From Thermococcus sp. (GTDB taxonomy: Archaea > Methanobacteriota_B > Thermococci > Thermococcales > Thermococcaceae), in contig JALVWX010000233.1 of NCBI GenBank assembly GCA_027023165.1, positions 1-6,607 on the forward strand: 6,607 bases of DNA, given 5' to 3'. Made by a program: the position numbers and the translations under genes. This document shows positions 5,392-6,607 of this stretch, one piece after another. Each line of letters opens with the position of its first letter. The first letter of the stretch is position 1. The notes beneath the pieces are model-generated. The model was given only the letters and a program-made list of their open reading frames with translations. It did no database searches and was not told the DNA's origin.

Positions 5392-6444
5392 ATGGGTGGG
5401 GGACGCTCATTGCTGTACATCATACTGCGGAACGCCGCCCTTTTCCTCACGGCTTTTCTCATAACCTCAACCGTTATAACCTGGGCGCAGTGGAGCACGA
5501 CCCACTACCAGCTTCAGGATACTTACCTTAGCATGCTAAAGTTTATCCAGACGACCCCAACCCTTCAGGAGAGGGCCAACCAGAGCGGCATGACCTATGA
5601 GGAGTATGCCTGGTACCTCACCTACAGGAGCCTGAACATAAGGCCCGACTTCGTCGGGACTATGAAGACCTACTTCCGCCAGGTCTGGGACATAATGGAG
5701 CACGGCCTCGGAAAATGGGGAAGTGCCTGGGCGTACGTTAGAAACACGTTTTCGATATTCCTCCTGGCGGAGGCGGGGATACTGCTCCTCGGTCTCTACC
5801 TTGGCTTAAGGGCTGGCTATAACGGTGGAAAAACGGAGAGGCTCGTTTCGGCGCTCGCACCATTCCTCTCTGCGATTCCGAGCTGGTTCATCGGGGCGAT
5901 CCTCTTTTTAATCCTCTGGGACCTGGGTTATACCCCCGACTTCCAGATGAGGCTTCAGGACGCTTCGACCCACGGAGGGGTAAACGCCGGCACGTACCTT
6001 TTAGCCTACTTGGGGCCTGCCCTTGCGGTTTTTCTGGCGATGGTCTTCGAGTACGCCTTCATAGTCAAGAACCTGATTGCCCAGGAGAGGGTTTCAGACT
6101 ACGTTCTCGCGGACAGGGCCAAGGGCCTCCCCGATAAGAGGATAAGGAAAAAGGTCCTGAAAACGGCACTGCCGCAGTTCCTTACCTACACAACCTACAA
6201 CCTGCTGGAGGTTCTAACGGCTGTCTTCGTCGTCGAGATAATCTTCAACGTGAGGGGCATGGGCTACCTTCTTTTGGCATCTTTCAGAGTCGTCTACAAA
6301 CCGCCCCACGGCATAGACATCTACCTCTATCCCCAGCTTCTCATATTTGTCTCCCTTGTAATGTTGGCGCTCTACTTCGTAGTCTCCACTGTGATGGAGG
6401 TCATCTACGTCCGCATGGATCCGAGGGTGTCGCGGGGTGAGTGA
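5392..6444 (+). CDS. ABC transporter permease, DppB/OppB type
   Basis: This is one of two membrane subunits of an importer for oligopeptides or, in some archaeal members of this class, oligosaccharides. The 350-residue protein has an N-terminal span (about 8-30), a long loop expected to face outside (31-118), and five further spans near 119-140, 155-178, 202-224, 266-288 and 316-338. The cytoplasmic coupling element that contacts the ATPase is at 237-263: YVLADRAKGL, then a basic stretch and ALPQF, matching the DppB consensus around R-A-K-G-L. The element VEIIFNVRGMGYLLL (281-295) corresponds to the conserved region before the last span. The large first loop is typical of thermophilic archaeal members and may contact the binding protein. 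The start is supported by GGTG six bases upstream and a TATA box. It is followed one base later by the second permease gene. The substrate is unknown. Confidence 0.9.
   Translation: MGGGRSLLYIILRNAALFLTAFLITSTVITWAQWSTTHYQLQDTYLSMLKFIQTTPTLQERANQSGMTYEEYAWYLTYRSLNIRPDFVGTMKTYFRQVWDIMEHGLGKWGSAWAYVRNTFSIFLLAEAGILLLGLYLGLRAGYNGGKTERLVSALAPFLSAIPSWFIGAILFLILWDLGYTPDFQMRLQDASTHGGVNAGTYLLAYLGPALAVFLAMVFEYAFIVKNLIAQERVSDYVLADRAKGLPDKRIRKKVLKTALPQFLTYTTYNLLEVLTAVFVVEIIFNVRGMGYLLLASFRVVYKPPHGIDIYLYPQLLIFVSLVMLALYFVVSTVMEVIYVRMDPRVSRGE
6434..6440 (+). promoter_or_regulatory. Ribosome-binding site of the second permease gene
   Basis: GGGGTGA lies in the last codons of the first permease gene, five bases before the ATG at 6446. 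It fixes the start and indicates coupled translation. Confidence 0.65.
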
Positions 6445-6445
6445 G

Positions 6446-6607
6446 ATGGGATGGAAGCTCAAGCTCGGCGCCGGTATAGTGGCCTTTTACCTAATCTTCG
6501 CCATCATCGCTCCCTACGTCGTAAACAGGGAGAACGTTGAGAACTGGTACTCGATAACGTACTGGACTCACAACCCCCGCTTTGCGCCCCCCGAGTGGGT
6601 TAACCTC
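6446..6607 (+). CDS. ABC transporter permease, DppC/OppC type, N-terminal part, cut by right edge
   Basis: An open frame of 54 codons runs to the window edge. It begins MGWKLKLG, followed by one hydrophobic span (about residues 9-26, AGIVAFYLIFAIIAPYVV). An aromatic- and proline-rich stretch with NPRFAPPEW (44-52) follows, as seen after the first span of DppC-type permeases. The start is one base after the stop of the DppB-type gene, the standard order for these importers, so the two form a heterodimeric channel. The ATPase genes would be expected further right. The coupling element that would confirm the family is outside the window, so the call leans on position and on the N-terminal pattern. 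Confidence 0.8.
   Translation, partial: MGWKLKLGAGIVAFYLIFAIIAPYVVNRENVENWYSITYWTHNPRFAPPEWVNL

Noticed and set aside
1..6607. CRISPR array, tRNA, rRNA, insertion sequence or phage genes
   Set aside because: No regularly spaced repeats, no tRNA or rRNA sequence, no transposase-like protein, and no terminal inverted repeats were seen on either strand.

Overview
The window looks like a chromosomal segment of a hyperthermophilic euryarchaeon of the order Thermococcales (Thermococcus or Pyrococcus type). The basis is the short archaeal intergenic spacers, TTTAAA-type TATA boxes about 30 bases before start codons, GGTG or GGAGG ribosome-binding sequences, AGG/AGA-rich arginine codon use, and the family mix: archaeal dihydroorotase, PyrK, a TtuA-like PP-loop protein and Dpp/Opp-type ABC transporter parts. 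The assignment rests on recognition only; no 16S or database match was available.

Layout: (1) Bases 1-508, minus strand: the N-terminal 169 residues of a secreted family-5 ABC substrate-binding protein, running off the left edge. (2) Bases 509-855: an AT-rich divergent intergenic region with promoters for both flanking genes and a cluster of small palindromes. (3) Bases 856-2764, plus strand: pyrC and pyrK, overlapping by 23 bases, for pyrimidine synthesis. (4) Bases 2812-5312: three compact, separately promoted genes: an uncharacterised radical SAM enzyme with three extra cysteines, a multi-span membrane protein of unknown function, and a divergent TtuA/Ncs6-like PP-loop ATPase with an N-terminal zinc finger and a three-cysteine cluster site. 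(5) Bases 5392-6607: the start of an ABC transporter operon, with a complete DppB-type permease followed one base later by a DppC-type permease cut by the right edge.

How the genes work together: PyrC makes dihydroorotate. PyrK is the flavin and iron-sulfur electron-transfer subunit that would partner PyrD, which is not in the window. The two permeases would form the membrane channel of an oligopeptide or oligosaccharide importer. The binding protein at the left edge belongs to the same broad transporter class but is transcribed in the opposite direction, so whether it serves these permeases is open. The radical SAM and PP-loop genes are the least understood. Both look like cofactor- or RNA-modification-type enzymes, but their substrates cannot be read from the sequence.

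I found no RNA genes, CRISPR array, insertion sequence or origin. No complete new multi-gene system is evident. The best leads are the radical SAM protein, the PP-loop paralogue, and the palindrome cluster before the binding-protein gene.
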